Of a stretch of 64,000 bases of DNA, positions 37,345 to 48,097 are shown one piece after another. Position numbers and translations under genes: made by a program. Each line of letters begins with the position of its first letter. Position 1 is the first letter of the stretch. The notes below the pieces were generated by a model. The model was not told the DNA's origin, did not search any database, and saw only the letters and a list, made by a program, of their open reading frames with translations. This DNA is from Saprospiraceae bacterium (GTDB lineage Bacteria > Bacteroidota > Bacteroidia > Chitinophagales > Saprospiraceae). The stretch covers positions 186,001 through 250,000 of the forward strand of contig JADJNW010000013.1 of assembly GCA_016714085.1 (NCBI GenBank). The letters are read 5' to 3'.

Positions 37345-38239
37345 TTAAGGCCGAACCCCTTTCTGTTTTAAAGGTTTCAATTTTACACGTTTGGCTTTTT
37401 GCTTATACAACGGCGTCCGCTCGGAAGCTACGTAAACCGATTGATTATCAATAAAATCTAATGCTTCAAACTGCGTCGGCACGAGGCATTTTTTTACTTT
37501 TTGCTTTCGCAAATTGCCTTGAAAAAAATTGGTATCTGAAAAATCGCTGAATGACCAAATAGTAGTACGAGTCTTTGGAATGAATCCAAGGATTTTACGA
37601 AAAAATAAGATAGCAAAGCCACATTTTGTCCGTCCGGACTAATAGCAGCGGCGGTTACTACGCGCTTCTTTAAATAAAAACTATCGCGCAATTCAGCTGT
37701 AAATACGCCTGCTTGAGCTGGCAGTATATAATGTTTTGTATAATAATTCCCGCTTATTAATCGATTTTTTGAAAAAAGATGTAAAGAATCATTATGCCAA
37801 AAAATCCTTCCATATCAAAATTGCACAATGCTGCGGTTGGTGGAAATGCTTGCTGATCGGGGTAAGTAAATAAAATTGAATCTAAAGTTTCATTAATAGG
37901 ATTAAAAATATAGATACGTAAATCCTTGCGTGCATTTGCGTTATTGCCGAAATCACCGATATAAATATTTCCAAAATTATCATGTGTAATATCTTCCCAA
38001 TCTCTGTTTACTACTGGCAGGAGTAATTCTTTTTTTATGTTTCCTTTTTGATCGGTGAGCACCAGCCGAGGCTGATCACCGCTGTCGTTATGCCACCACA
38101 GGCTATCCGGGCCTGCATAATACAAACCGGAAGTTTCTAATAGATTTTGCGGTAAGCGAATTTTTTTTGGATTTTTGCTTTGTGCGGAAGCGAAGCAGGC
38201 ACAACCGAAGAGAAAACAAAGGCAAATCAGGCGGCGCAT
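37345..38239 (-). CDS. Secreted protein of unknown function, propeller-like (two frameshifts)
   Basis: Start set at 38239 (MRRLICLCFLFGCACFASAQ), a signal peptide. The protein continues with LLETSGLYYAGPDSLWWHNDSGDQPRLVLTD and WEDITHDNFGNIYIGDFGNN, short repeated strands recalling YncE/NHL-type propellers. At 37800-37805 one missing base breaks the frame; restoring it gives EGFFWHNDSLHLFSKNRL. Near 37601-37606 another missing base leads to YFFRKILGFIPKTRTTIWSF and on to the stop at 37345. The restored length is about 298 residues. I do not recognise a named family. Confidence 0.65.
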
Positions 38240-38329
38240 TTTTTTGCTACAAATGTAATGGTTTTTGCGAACCAAATTTGGTGTCGATATGTTTGATGTT
38301 TAAACATTAAATTAAAAATCCAACTAATC

Positions 38330-39282
38330 ATGACAAATAAACTCATCACCGGCATACACCACGTCACAGCTTTGGCCGATGACCCACAAAAAAATGTGGA
38401 TTTCTACGCCGGCATTCTGGGATTGCGTCTGGTAAAAAAGACCATCAATTTTGACGCGCCCGACGTGTACCATTTTTATTATGGCAATGAAATTGGCGCT
38501 CCTGGCACGATCATGACTTTTTTCCCTTACTCCGGCATTCAGCGCGCCGCAAAGGCGTTGGGCAATTGACGGTGACTTCTTTTTCCGTACCAGCTAATTC
38601 TCTGGGTTACTGGGTAGATCGACTCCAAAAATTTGGACTGAACCCAAGCCAGCCGCAGACTCGTTTTGAGGAGGAATTTATCACTTTTGAAGATTTTGAT
38701 GGATTGACGCTGGAATTGGTCGCCACCGATAAAGATGAGCGTCCGCCATTTACTTATGGACAAATCATTGAAGATCATTCGGTTAGAGGGTTTTACGGCG
38801 TTACTTTATCTGAAAATAATCAAGAACAAACTGCCAAATTATTGACAGAAACCATGCAGCACGAGCAATTGGGCACGTCTGCTAATCGGCTGCGCTATTC
38901 GGCGAGCGGCAAACCGGGCGATTTTGTGGATTTGCTTTTGATTCCAGGCGGTCAGCGCGGACTCGGTGGTGGTGGGACAGTGCATCATCTTGCCTTTGCT
39001 ACGGATAATGATGCTACTCAACTTGATATTCGTAGTAAAATTGCAAATACGGGCTTGAACGTAACGCCAGTTCTGGATCGTCAATATTTCCACTCGATTT
39101 ATTTCAGAGAGCCGGGTGGGGTGTTGTTTGAAGTAGCGACCAATCCCCCAGGATTTTTATTCGACGAGACCAAAGAAAACTTGGGTACTGGCTTGAAATT
39201 GCCGCCCTGGGAAGAGCCGAATCGACCGATGATCGAAGCAGGATTATTGCCTATTGAAATTAATGCAAAAGATTTTATATAA
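38330..39282 (+). CDS. mhqO: Ring-cleaving (hydroquinone-type) dioxygenase, VOC family, frameshifted
   Basis: The first part (ITGIHHVTALADDPQKNVDFYAGILGLRLVKKTINFD, then YYGNEIGAPGTIMTFFPYSGIQR) and the second (GQLTVTSFSVPANSLGYWVDRL... VHHLAFATDND... YFHSIYFREPGGVLFEVATNPPGF) are the two vicinal-oxygen-chelate halves of MhqO-like enzymes. The frames part at about 38543-38547; one added G gives RGRKGVGQL, the expected family sequence. Predicted metal ligands are His in GIHHVTA, His in VHHLAF and Glu in LFEVAT. The family cleaves aromatic rings such as hydroquinones in quinone detoxification. The carboxylesterase gene follows 4 bases later. Confidence 0.87.
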
Positions 39283-39286
39283 TAAA

Positions 39287-39910
39287 ATGATGCACACAAA
39301 GCAAGTTATTATAAAAGGTAAACCATTATCAAATGCGTCAAAAGCATTGATTTTACTGCACGGGCGAGGCGGAAGCGCTGATGATATTCTTTCTTTAGCA
39401 AATTATTTACAAGTAAATGATTTTACATTGCTTGCGCCACAAGCGACGAATCATACTTGGTACCCATACAGTTTTATGATGCCGCAGGAGTCCAATGAAC
39501 CCTGGCTTTCATCGGCATTGGAAGTCATAAATAATATTTTTGACGATATTATAAAAGCAGGAATTGCCGCTGAAAACATTTACTTGGCAGGATTTTCGCA
39601 GGGCGCTTGTTTAACCTTGGAATTTGCTGCCCGAAATGCTCAGAAATTGGGCGGTATCATTGCTTTCAGTGGCGGATTGATTGGACAGGAAATCAACAGG
39701 AATAATTATCAAAATGATTTTCATCAAACGCCCATATTTATTGGTTGTAGCGATATAGATCCACACATTCCACTCAAACGGGTACGCGAAAGCGAAGCGA
39801 TTTTACAAGAAATGAATGCGATGGTAACTGCGAAAATTTATCCCGGTATGGGACACACGATCAACGAAGATGAGATACAGTTTGTAAATGAAAATATTTT
39901 GAGTAATTAA
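39287..39910 (+). CDS. mhqD: Phospholipase/carboxylesterase family alpha/beta hydrolase
   Basis: Start set at 39287 (MMHTKQVIIKGKPLSNASKALILLHGRGGS). The 207-residue enzyme has the oxyanion-hole HGRGG, the nucleophile elbow GFSQGACL, the acid in GCSDIDPHIPL and the catalytic His in GMGHTI, as in the abhydrolase_2/MhqD family. Adjacent mhqO-type and mhqD-type genes are known from quinone-resistance loci in Bacillus, which supports a shared detoxification role here. Confidence 0.85.
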   Translation: MMHTKQVIIKGKPLSNASKALILLHGRGGSADDILSLANYLQVNDFTLLAPQATNHTWYPYSFMMPQESNEPWLSSALEVINNIFDDIIKAGIAAENIYLAGFSQGACLTLEFAARNAQKLGGIIAFSGGLIGQEINRNNYQNDFHQTPIFIGCSDIDPHIPLKRVRESEAILQEMNAMVTAKIYPGMGHTINEDEIQFVNENILSN

Positions 39911-39914
39911 AAAT

Positions 39915-39948
39915 AAAAGGCGTCTCATATCAAAATGAGACGCCTTTT
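39915..39948. terminator. Bidirectional rho-independent terminator
   Basis: AAAAGGCGTCTCAT (39915-39928) and ATGAGACGCCTTTT (39935-39948) form a perfect 14-base stem with a six-base loop and A/T runs on both sides. It separates the convergent carboxylesterase and TlpA-like genes. Confidence 0.92.
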
Positions 39949-39971
39949 ATTTACTTAATATTATTATAATT

Positions 39972-41093
39972 TTATAAAAACTTTAATAATTCTGCTTCAA
40001 TGGCTGCCGCCCCGCGGAGGTTTATAGCAGCGATTTTACCTTCCCGATCGATCAGGAATGTACGCGGAATAGAATGTACACCATACAAAGCAGCCGGAGC
40101 GGCTTCCCATTTTTTCAAATCGCTTACATGATACGGCCAAACCAAGCCATCCTGCTCAATTGCTTGTACCCAGCGCTGTTTACTATTGGCAATAACGCCA
40201 TTAATATCTTGTCCTGTCGAAGCATAACGCTGCGCAGTTTGCGAATCAACCCCATCCAATGAAACACTAAATATCTCGAAACCTTTACTATTATATTTAT
40301 TATATACTTTTACTACATTCGGATTTTCGCGGCGGCAAGGGCCACACCAGCTTGCCCAAAAGTCCAAAAGCACTACTTTACCCTTGAGATCCGATAAAGC
40401 ATAAGTCTTGCCATTAGGGCTTTGTAGCTTGATATCTGGCGCGGGCTGACCTACTTGGATCAATTCAGCAGACTGCTGCGCCATGAACTGCGACTCCAGC
40501 GAACTGATGAAATTAGCGTACCCCGTACCAAATTCTGATCCCGGGCGAGTTTGATTTAATTTATTTAATGCATTTTTTTGAATATCCAAGAAATTGGGAT
40601 TACCACTCAAGGAAATATAAGCGACATAAGCGCCCAAATAAGGATTAGAGGCAGAATCTACCACATTGCGAATATCATCAACTGTATAACGACGTGAAAC
40701 AATATTATTAACAATATTTACAAATGCTTGAGAATCGCTCGAACCATTTACTTTTATATCATAATTTTGCATCCGATTAAGATCACCTTCAAGCGTTATA
40801 AGCTTTTCATCACCATTTAAAATCAAATTCATGCGTTGTGCGCCGATTCGAAGATTATAAACCCCTTCTTCCAAACCTTCCGGAAAATTGATAGAGAAAT
40901 TGCCGGCATTATCCAATGTTGTTTTACCAAGTACATTGCTCGCCTTTCCCAGCACTACGTGATCAACAAATGCTTGTAAATTCTGGGCATTGGAAATCTT
41001 ACCTTCAATGGTTGTACCCGACTTGGTGCATTGCCAGCTTAGAATTGCCAGCATTAAGATAATAAAGAGTGTGAACGTATTTTTCATGTTCAA
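39972..41093 (-). CDS. TlpA-like thioredoxin lipoprotein with DUF4369 domain
   Basis: A 373-residue exported protein. The signal peptide ends in a lipobox (LSWQCTKSG). Residues about 30-130 form a beta-rich DUF4369-type domain (IEGKISNAQNLQAFVDHV, GEKLITLEGDL). A helical linker follows, and the C-terminal 150 residues are a thioredoxin fold with the redox motif SWCGPCRRENPNVVKVYNKY and SIPRTFLIDREGKI. It should reduce or isomerise disulfides in the periplasm, as in cytochrome c maturation or envelope protein repair. Confidence 0.9.
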   Translation of the reverse strand: MNMKNTFTLFIILMLAILSWQCTKSGTTIEGKISNAQNLQAFVDHVVLGKASNVLGKTTLDNAGNFSINFPEGLEEGVYNLRIGAQRMNLILNGDEKLITLEGDLNRMQNYDIKVNGSSDSQAFVNIVNNIVSRRYTVDDIRNVVDSASNPYLGAYVAYISLSGNPNFLDIQKNALNKLNQTRPGSEFGTGYANFISSLESQFMAQQSAELIQVGQPAPDIKLQSPNGKTYALSDLKGKVVLLDFWASWCGPCRRENPNVVKVYNKYNSKGFEIFSVSLDGVDSQTAQRYASTGQDINGVIANSKQRWVQAIEQDGLVWPYHVSDLKKWEAAPAALYGVHSIPRTFLIDREGKIAAINLRGAAAIEAELLKFL

Positions 41094-41154
41094 AAGGATT
41101 TATGATTCAAAAGAAATTTTAATATTATATAATCAATAATAATGAGTAAATAAA

Positions 41155-43390
41155 TCACGCTTCCATTTTATCAAATAAGAAATTATCGTACATTTTTTTC
41201 CAGGTAGCAATGTCTCCAAAGTCCTCACCATCGATCATAATCTCCCCGCCCGTCACTTCTCCGAGCCTCGTAAAAGGAACATTATGCGAATTGAGATAGT
41301 TGACCAAATCGTCTTCCATATCAAGCGCTACCGATACAACAATGCGGCTTTGGCTTTCACCGAATAAATATGCGTCTTTTCTAAAATTTGTATCTGCCTC
41401 AATATCAAAGCCTAATCCGCGCGGCATCGCACTTTCCATCAAAGCTGTAAAGAGACCACCTTCAGAAATATCGTGTGCCGATTCAATCATATCCTCTTTA
41501 ATCAAAGCCTTGATATTCAATTGAATATGGAATTCTTCATCTATATCGAAATAAGGCGCTGGCGACAATTCAATACCGTGTATAATACGCAGGTACTCCG
41601 AGCAAGCAATGTCGTTGTGTGGTGTACCGATCATATAAATTTGATGACGGATTCCTTTGAAATCCAATGTCATACGCTTGTCAGCATCTTCTAATATGCC
41701 CAGCATTCCAATCGTTGGAGTTGGGTACACAGGCTCTGTTTTATCTTTGAAAACGGACTGATTGTAAAAACTCACATTCCCACCCGTTACTGGCGTATCG
41801 AATCGTTTGCAAGCCTCGCCCATACCTTTAATAGCATGCACAAACTGCCAATAAACCTCTGGATTATAAGGATTTCCAAAATTCAAGCAATTTGTAATTG
41901 CTACAGGTTGCCCACCGGAGCAAACAATATTTCGCGCTGCTTCTGCTACTGCAATCATCGTACCCACATAAGGATCAGCGTGTACGTACATTGGATTACA
42001 GTCAGTTGTAACCGCCAAAGCCTTTTTCGTATCTTTCACTCGTACGATCGCCGCGTCAGAAGGTTGATTGGTCGTCATCGTGTTGGTCCGAACCATCGAA
42101 TCATATTGCTCGTAAATCCAGCGTTTTGATACAATATTCGGAGAAGCAAATATTTTCTTGGCAGCATCGATATAATCTTTGGGAGAATTGATCGCATTTG
42201 GCTTGAACGAAGCCGCTTTATCAATATATCCTGGTTTCTGAAAATCACGTTTGTACACTGGTGCGCCACCGCCCAATACTAATGGGTCTGCCGGGACATC
42301 TGCTACCAATTCGCCCTCAAAATAATATTCCAAACGTCCTGTATTTGTCACTTCTCCAATGATCGAACATTCCAAATCCCATTTATCAAACACTTCAAAA
42401 AGTAAATCTTCTTGTCCTTTTTTACCTACAATCAGCATTCGTTCCTGACTTTCTGAAAGCAGGATTTCCCAGGCTTTCATATTGCTTTGGCGAGTCGGCA
42501 CTTTGCTGAGGTCAATGCGCATACCGCTTTTCCCTTTCGCCGACATTTCAGAAGTAGAACAAGTGATCCCGGCTGCACCCATATCTTGCATCCCAACAAT
42601 AGCGCCTGTTTGAATGGCTTCCAAAGTTGCTTCGAGCAACAGTTTCTCCTGGAAAGGGTCGCCAACTTGCACTGCCGGAAGGTCTTCGGCTGAATCTTCT
42701 GTCAAATCCGCGGAAGCAAAAGTCGCGCCGTGAATGCCATCTTTCCCTGTCGCCGAACCGACTATAAATACAGGGTTTCCTTCTCCTTGGGCAATTCGCT
42801 GAAACCGTTTCACCCGCTTTGACAATGCCCACAGACATCGCGTTGACCAGAATATTCTGATTGTAGGAATTGTGAAAATAAACTTCGCCACCTACTGTCG
42901 GTACGCCAAAACAGTTGCCGTAGTCGCCAATGCCATGCACGACTCCCCGAATCAAATGTCTTGTATGTGGGGAATCCAAATTGCCAAAACGCAGCGAATT
43001 CAAGGAAGCAATCGGGCGAGCGCCCATCGTGAAAATATCGCGGTGAATACCACCAACCCCAGTGGCCGCGCCCTGATAAGGCTCTATTGCAGAAGGGTGA
43101 TTATGCGATTCAATTTTGAAAGCACAGCCCAAACCGCCACCAATGTCGACCAAACCAGCGTTTTCTTCGCCTGCACCTACCAGTAGCCGACTGCCTGTAC
43201 GTGGAAGCGTTTTGAGCCAAAGAATCGAATTTTTATAGGAACAATGCTCCGACCACATCACGGAGAACACACTCAATTCCGTAAAATTAGGCGTGCGCCC
43301 CATAATCTCGACGATCCGCTCGAATTCTTCCTGCGTCAGCCCCAGGTCGAGTGCCGTTTGCACAGTAACTTGTATTTCAGTAGATTGCAT
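41155..43390 (-). CDS. purL: Phosphoribosylformylglycinamidine synthase subunit PurL (frameshifted)
   Basis: The N-terminal part ([57 protein letters not shown]) and the C-terminal part ([59 protein letters not shown]) belong to one PurL. They meet at 42795-42796, where one surplus base splits the gene; removing it gives [15 protein letters not shown]. The restored 744 residues match the small type of PurL that works with PurQ and PurS to convert FGAR to FGAM in purine synthesis. Those partners are not in the window. Confidence 0.93.
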
Positions 43391-43416
43391 TTATTTTCAG
43401 CGCGCTGTTTAAGTGA

Positions 43417-43448
43417 CAAAGATAACATCTATCGGATGAGAATTACAA
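43417..43448 (-). promoter_or_regulatory. Promoter for purL
   Basis: On the minus strand, TTTG (43445-43448), a 20-base spacer and TATCTTTG (43417-43424) match the Bacteroidota -33/-7 promoter consensus. It ends 27 bases before the purL start codon. Confidence 0.7.
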
Positions 43449-43582
43449 AGGAATGCCACCGTTAAATAAAAATTAACGAGTAGAGGAAGCTTTTCATTAA
43501 AACAATTGCTAATTTAAAAAGGATTTATTTTCAGTATGATAAAAACGAGTTATCTTTATATCCAACTAACCATCAAACACTT

Positions 43583-46500
43583 ATGAAAAACATCTTACTT
43601 TTGATGTTGGGTTTATTTACTTGCCTTTTTTATTTAAATGCCCAAACTTTCGGCTCAGCCGAAGGTACCACCTGCGCCGTCGTCATTGGCATTTCCGATT
43701 ATCAGGACGAACTTATCCCTGACCTGCGCTACGCACACAAAGACGCAGAGTCATTCGTCGCTTACCTCCAATCAGACAAGGGCGGACGACTCGAAGACCA
43801 ATACATTCGACTGCTTGTGAATGAACAAGCCAAGGCGGGTGATATCATTGCCCAATTCGACTGGTTGATCGCCGAAAGCAAAGCTGGGGACAAAGCCATT
43901 ATCTATTTCTCCGGGCATGGCGACGTAGAGCGCGTTACCAAATTTCAGCGAGGCTATTTGTTGGCCTATGATTCCCCTCCGGCAGCATACATGGCGGGCG
44001 GCACATTGTCGGTGCAAAATTTGCAGGATATTATCACTTCGCTTTCTGAAAGTGGCGTACAAGTGATTTTCATTTCTGATGCTTGTCGCTCAGGAAAATT
44101 GGCAGGTAGCGATACAGGTGGTGCGCAGGCAACAACTGCTGCATTGACCAAGCAGTTTGCTAATGAAATCAAGATTTTATCTTGCCAACCGAATGAATTT
44201 TCTTTGGAAGGCGCGCAATGGGGCGGCGGCCGGGGCTGTTTTTCATACCATTTGGTGGATGGCTTGTACGGATTGGCAGATTTGGATAACGATAGAGCAG
44301 TGAGTGTGCTGGAATTGGAACGTTATTTGGAGGATCGAGTACCCAGAGAAACTGCGCCGCAGAGTCAAATTCCGATGAGCACAGGCAATAAATGGGAAGA
44401 ATTGGCATTCGTAGATAAGAATTGGTTAGAAACCTTCAAACTGCAAAAGACAAAGAACGCCCCTCATTTGACCAATTGGCGAGCAGAAATATTGAAGAAG
44501 CCTTACTGACGAATGCAGACACGAGCATACGAGAGCACTACCGCTTGTTTGCAGCGGCTTTAGAAAATGGAAATTTATTAGAACCCAAAGGCACATCCGC
44601 AGATGATTATTTTAGGAAATTGATAGCAGAGCCGAAGATTCGATCAGTGCATGGTTTACTCAAGCGAAACTTCGCTGCTGCGCTACAAAATGAATCGCAG
44701 GAGGTAATCAATGCCTTAATGAAAAGCGATCCAGAGGTTTGGAGTGATTTCTCTTATCGCCCATTTGTATTTGACCACATACCGGCATACCTGGCAAGAG
44801 CAATAGAAATATTAGGGGAGCGACATTATATGTACAAGCAATTAAAAGCCAAGCAAACTTACTTCGAAGCAAAAACCTATCGTACAAATAAGTATCCCGA
44901 TATCCCTGCTGATTCCCTTCACCGTTTATTTAATGCTAAATGTCAGGAAGCCTTACAATATGATCCGGAAGCTGCCTACGTTTATTTGGAGCTTGCACAT
45001 TATAATTGGAATACTGTTTCTGATGACAGAAAAGCGTACGAATATGCTAAAAAAGCGCTTGAGTTATCGCCTAATTGTTTGGTGGCATTATATGTAGCCG
45101 GAAGAACACCTCGGTATTAAAGCTTCTTCATTTGCTGAAAAAAGGAAGCAAAAACATTGCTCGAAAAGGCATTAGTTCTGGATTCCAACTTTATTGCCAC
45201 GTATCGAGCATTAGAAATAATCGCTTCTTCAGATATCAATGCGACGTATTATAGAGGAAAGTACATACAAAAATTTTTGGAGTTGATACGTATAGCTCCA
45301 TCAAAAGTACCGACCATATATTACATATTTGCAGGTGGCGGGCTATTAAGGGATAAACGCTATGAAGAAGCAGAAGCAATATTTATGAAAGCCAATGAAC
45401 TAACTCGCCAGCAAGAACCGCAAGTTTATAATTATTTAGCTATGTTATATGTGGAAAGAAAAAGATATGCTGAAGCAGAAGTAGCAGCCAAAAAATGTAT
45501 CGAATTAGCGCCTTTATACCTCAAGGTTATAAACATTGGCTAAATTATATGAAAAATTTCTAAACCAGCCACAAAAGGGAGAAGCAGTTTACTTACAGTT
45601 TATTGCATTGAATTCCAATGAAGTATGGGCATATCGTTCATTAGCGAATTTTATGCTAATCAAAAACAATACAAAAAGGCAGAAGAAGCCTATAAAAAAC
45701 TGATCGCTTTAGAGCCAAATAATCCTTTTAATTACCTCTATTTAGGCAATTTTTACAATAATGAAAAAAAATATGATAAAGCAGAAGATAATTATAAAAA
45801 AAGAATTGAATTAGCACCAACAGACCCTGTTAATTATAGGTCCTTAGCCACGTTCTATTATTATCAAAATCGCTTCGAAGAATCAGAAGTGGCATATAAA
45901 AAAATGATCGAATTAGCACCAACTGATGCTAATTATTATCGTTTAATAGGAATCTTTTATGAGCATTTAAATCAATACGAAAAAGCAGAAGCTGCTTATA
46001 AGAAGATGATCGAATTAGCACCAACAGACCCTGAATCTTATACAAGTATGGGGTATCTCTATCAAACTCAAAAGCGATACGAAGAGGCAGCAAAATACTA
46101 TCAAAAAGCCTCTGAATTAGATCTAAATAATTTTGATAATCACATGTTGGTCATAAATTTATTAGGGGAGAACCTTTCGAAGTGGGAGGAGGTGGAGCAA
46201 TTTGAGAAAAAACTATTGGATTTTGATTCTACTAATGTCATAGCGCCAATATTATTAGCTATCACCTATTGTAATGCCCGAAGAGATTATCAAAGTGCTA
46301 TTTTGGTATTAGAACGCTATTTTTCTTTACATTCTAATGAACCGATTTATTACTATTATTTAGGTACTGCTATTGGAAAGCCGAAAAATTGGAACAGGCT
46401 ATTGACTATTTCAAAGACTTTATTATTTCCAGTCCCTTTGATAAAGAAAGAGATTTGCCAGCTGAATATTACCTAGCAAAAGCTTATCTAAAATTGGGTA

Positions 46501-46868
46501 AAGAAAAGGAAGCAAAAGAATTATTGAATGCCATTCTATCACATTTTTCCAATTCAACTGATGCAAATATTTTTCGCACAATCGCCTTGTCGCAAGGTGC
46601 GCTTGGTGACCTGAATGGTGTGGAACAAACGTTAGAAAATGTGCTCAAAACAAATCCGAATGATGCTGTTGCGCAATATAATATAGCTTGTATCTTCAGC
46701 CTGACAGGTCAAACAAAAAAAGCATTGGATGGATTGGAACAAGCTTTAAAAAAAGGGTACAGCAGTTATGGCTGGATCTTAGTAGATGAAGACCTCGACA
46801 ACATCCGCAACCTACCACAATTCAAAGCACTGATGAAACAATATTTTCCTGAGCAGGTGAAGGAGTGA
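43583..46868 (+). CDS. Exported caspase-like (peptidase C14) protein with TPR array, multiple frameshifts
   Basis: A signal peptide (MKNILLLMLGLFTCLFYLNAQ) leads to a caspase-fold domain: CAVVIGISDYQDELIPDLRYAHKDAESF, the catalytic His in IIYFSGHGDVE and the catalytic Cys in VIFISDACRSGKL. After a linker come about ten tetratricopeptide repeats (for example KAEEAYKKLIALEPNNPFNYLYLGNFYNNEKKYDKAEDNY). The frame breaks at least seven times: 44444-44447, about 45095-45100, 45138-45143, 45519-45520, 45552-45556, 45649-45652 and about 46371. Each is repaired by a single base and the repaired text stays in register with the repeats. The restored protein is about 1,095 residues. The role may be protein processing or cell-death-like signalling, but the substrate is unknown. 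It is either a sequencing-damaged gene or a decaying one. Confidence 0.82.
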
Positions 46869-46912
46869 CGCAATTGCACCCTCCTCAAAATCCCCGATAA
46901 CCAATAATCATT

Positions 46913-47770
46913 TTATTGCACCACCTTTTTCAAGCTTTTTCGATACTCTCGTGGGCTGACGCCGGTAATGTTTTTGAATTGTTTGTTGAAATGCGATAAA
47001 TTATTGAATCCGCTTTCAAAGCTTACCGCCGCAATGCTCAGATGCTCATCGCCTAAGAGTCGGCAGGCGTGTGCTACTCGGATTTCGTTGACAAATTCGG
47101 TGAAGGTCTTGCGGGTCAATTTTTTGAAATAACGACAAAAGGCCGGTACGGTCATGCTGATGCGATTCGCCACCGCGTCCAAGCTGATATCTTCCTGGAA
47201 TTTTTCTTGCACATAAGTATAAATCATGTCCATGCGATCGTGGTCTTGAGCGCTCACTTCCAGGGCATAATTACTCACATTCAGAATATTATATTCTTTT
47301 GAGGTGGCCATCATCTGCAAAACCGACAATAATTCTAAGAGCCGATCGAAGTTATTCATGTGCATCATTCCAAGTATCCGATCGCCGATCAATTTTTTGG
47401 TGTCGCCATGAAAAATAAGCCCTTGCTCAGAACGCTCAAAGGTTTGCCGAATCAACTGCATCTCCGGCCGTTCAAAAAACTCCCGCCCCAGAAAGTCCGC
47501 TTTCATTTGGATGACTACTTCTACGTGTTCTTCAAACAACTCTTCGGTGAAGGCAAAGTGCGGCAGATTAGGCCCCAAGAAGATCAAATCCCCATCTTCG
47601 TAATAAGAAATATGGTCGCCGATGTGCCGTTTTCCGCGGCCTTTGGAAATATAAACGATTTCGTACTCGGGGTGGAAATGCCAAAAAGGCTTCTGATTGG
47701 AGTCTGTGAATTGCCTAATGGTAAATGAATTTCCAAATACAGGCTCAATTTTTTCTAATGCTGCTTTCAT
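46913..47770 (-). CDS. AraC-family transcriptional regulator
   Basis: A 285-residue protein: N-terminal cupin sensing domain (PFWHFHPEYEIVYISKGRGKRHIGDH, GDLIFLGPNLPHFAF) and a C-terminal double helix-turn-helix (ISLDAVANRISMTVPAFCRYFKKLTRKTF and LSIAAVSFESGFNNLSHFNKQFKNITGVSPREYRK). It probably binds a small molecule, often a sugar, and activates nearby genes. It is divergent from the MFS transporter, its most likely target. Confidence 0.92.
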   Translation of the reverse strand: MKAALEKIEPVFGNSFTIRQFTDSNQKPFWHFHPEYEIVYISKGRGKRHIGDHISYYEDGDLIFLGPNLPHFAFTEELFEEHVEVVIQMKADFLGREFFERPEMQLIRQTFERSEQGLIFHGDTKKLIGDRILGMMHMNNFDRLLELLSVLQMMATSKEYNILNVSNYALEVSAQDHDRMDMIYTYVQEKFQEDISLDAVANRISMTVPAFCRYFKKLTRKTFTEFVNEIRVAHACRLLGDEHLSIAAVSFESGFNNLSHFNKQFKNITGVSPREYRKSLKKVVQ

Positions 47771-47927
47771 AATCTTTTGTATAAAGATGACTCAACAAAA
47801 TTTAATTCCTTTTTCAAAAATCAAATATTACACTAAATTAACAAATAATATTCTGTTTAGGTTTAAATTGGTTAAAATAGCATTATAAGATGATAAAATC
47901 ATTGTAGATTTCTCGTTGAAACGGCCC

Positions 47928-47935
47928 TACCTTTG
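47928..47935 (+). promoter_or_regulatory. Candidate -7 promoter element for the MFS gene (TACCTTTG)
   Basis: TACCTTTG matches TAnnTTTG; a TTG word lies about 23 bases upstream as a weak -33 element. It would give a leader of about 155 bases before the transporter start, with a hairpin inside it. Confidence 0.45.
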
Positions 47936-47986
47936 TGTCAGGTTTAGTTAGTTTCATACATTACCATTTAGTTTTAAATCATTGGG

Positions 47987-48021
47987 AAAGGTGGCATCCG
48001 TACGCGAGGTGTCACTTTTTT
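47987..48021 (+). terminator. Hairpin with T run in the leader of the MFS gene
   Basis: AAAGGTGGCATC (47987-47998) can pair with the later GGTGTCACTTTT, using three wobble pairs, and six T follow (48016-48021). Lying 80 bases before the start codon, it looks like an attenuator or 5' regulatory structure. The rest of the 327-base gap shows no gene. Confidence 0.4.
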
Positions 48022-48097
48022 ATTTTGGATACCAATTAGTTGTGAAGGATACACCCAAATATACGACTTTTTTTTAGAATTTTATCGCCTGATTGTT

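Noticed and set aside
37020..37345. A tRNA or known riboswitch in the gap near 37 kb
   Set aside because: No cloverleaf arms, T-loop GTTCGA motif or recognised riboswitch core is present.
45121..45156. Programmed frameshifting in the caspase-TPR gene
   Set aside because: Shifts occur at seven or more unrelated sites and in both directions, without a slippery heptamer plus pseudoknot; sequencing error explains them better.
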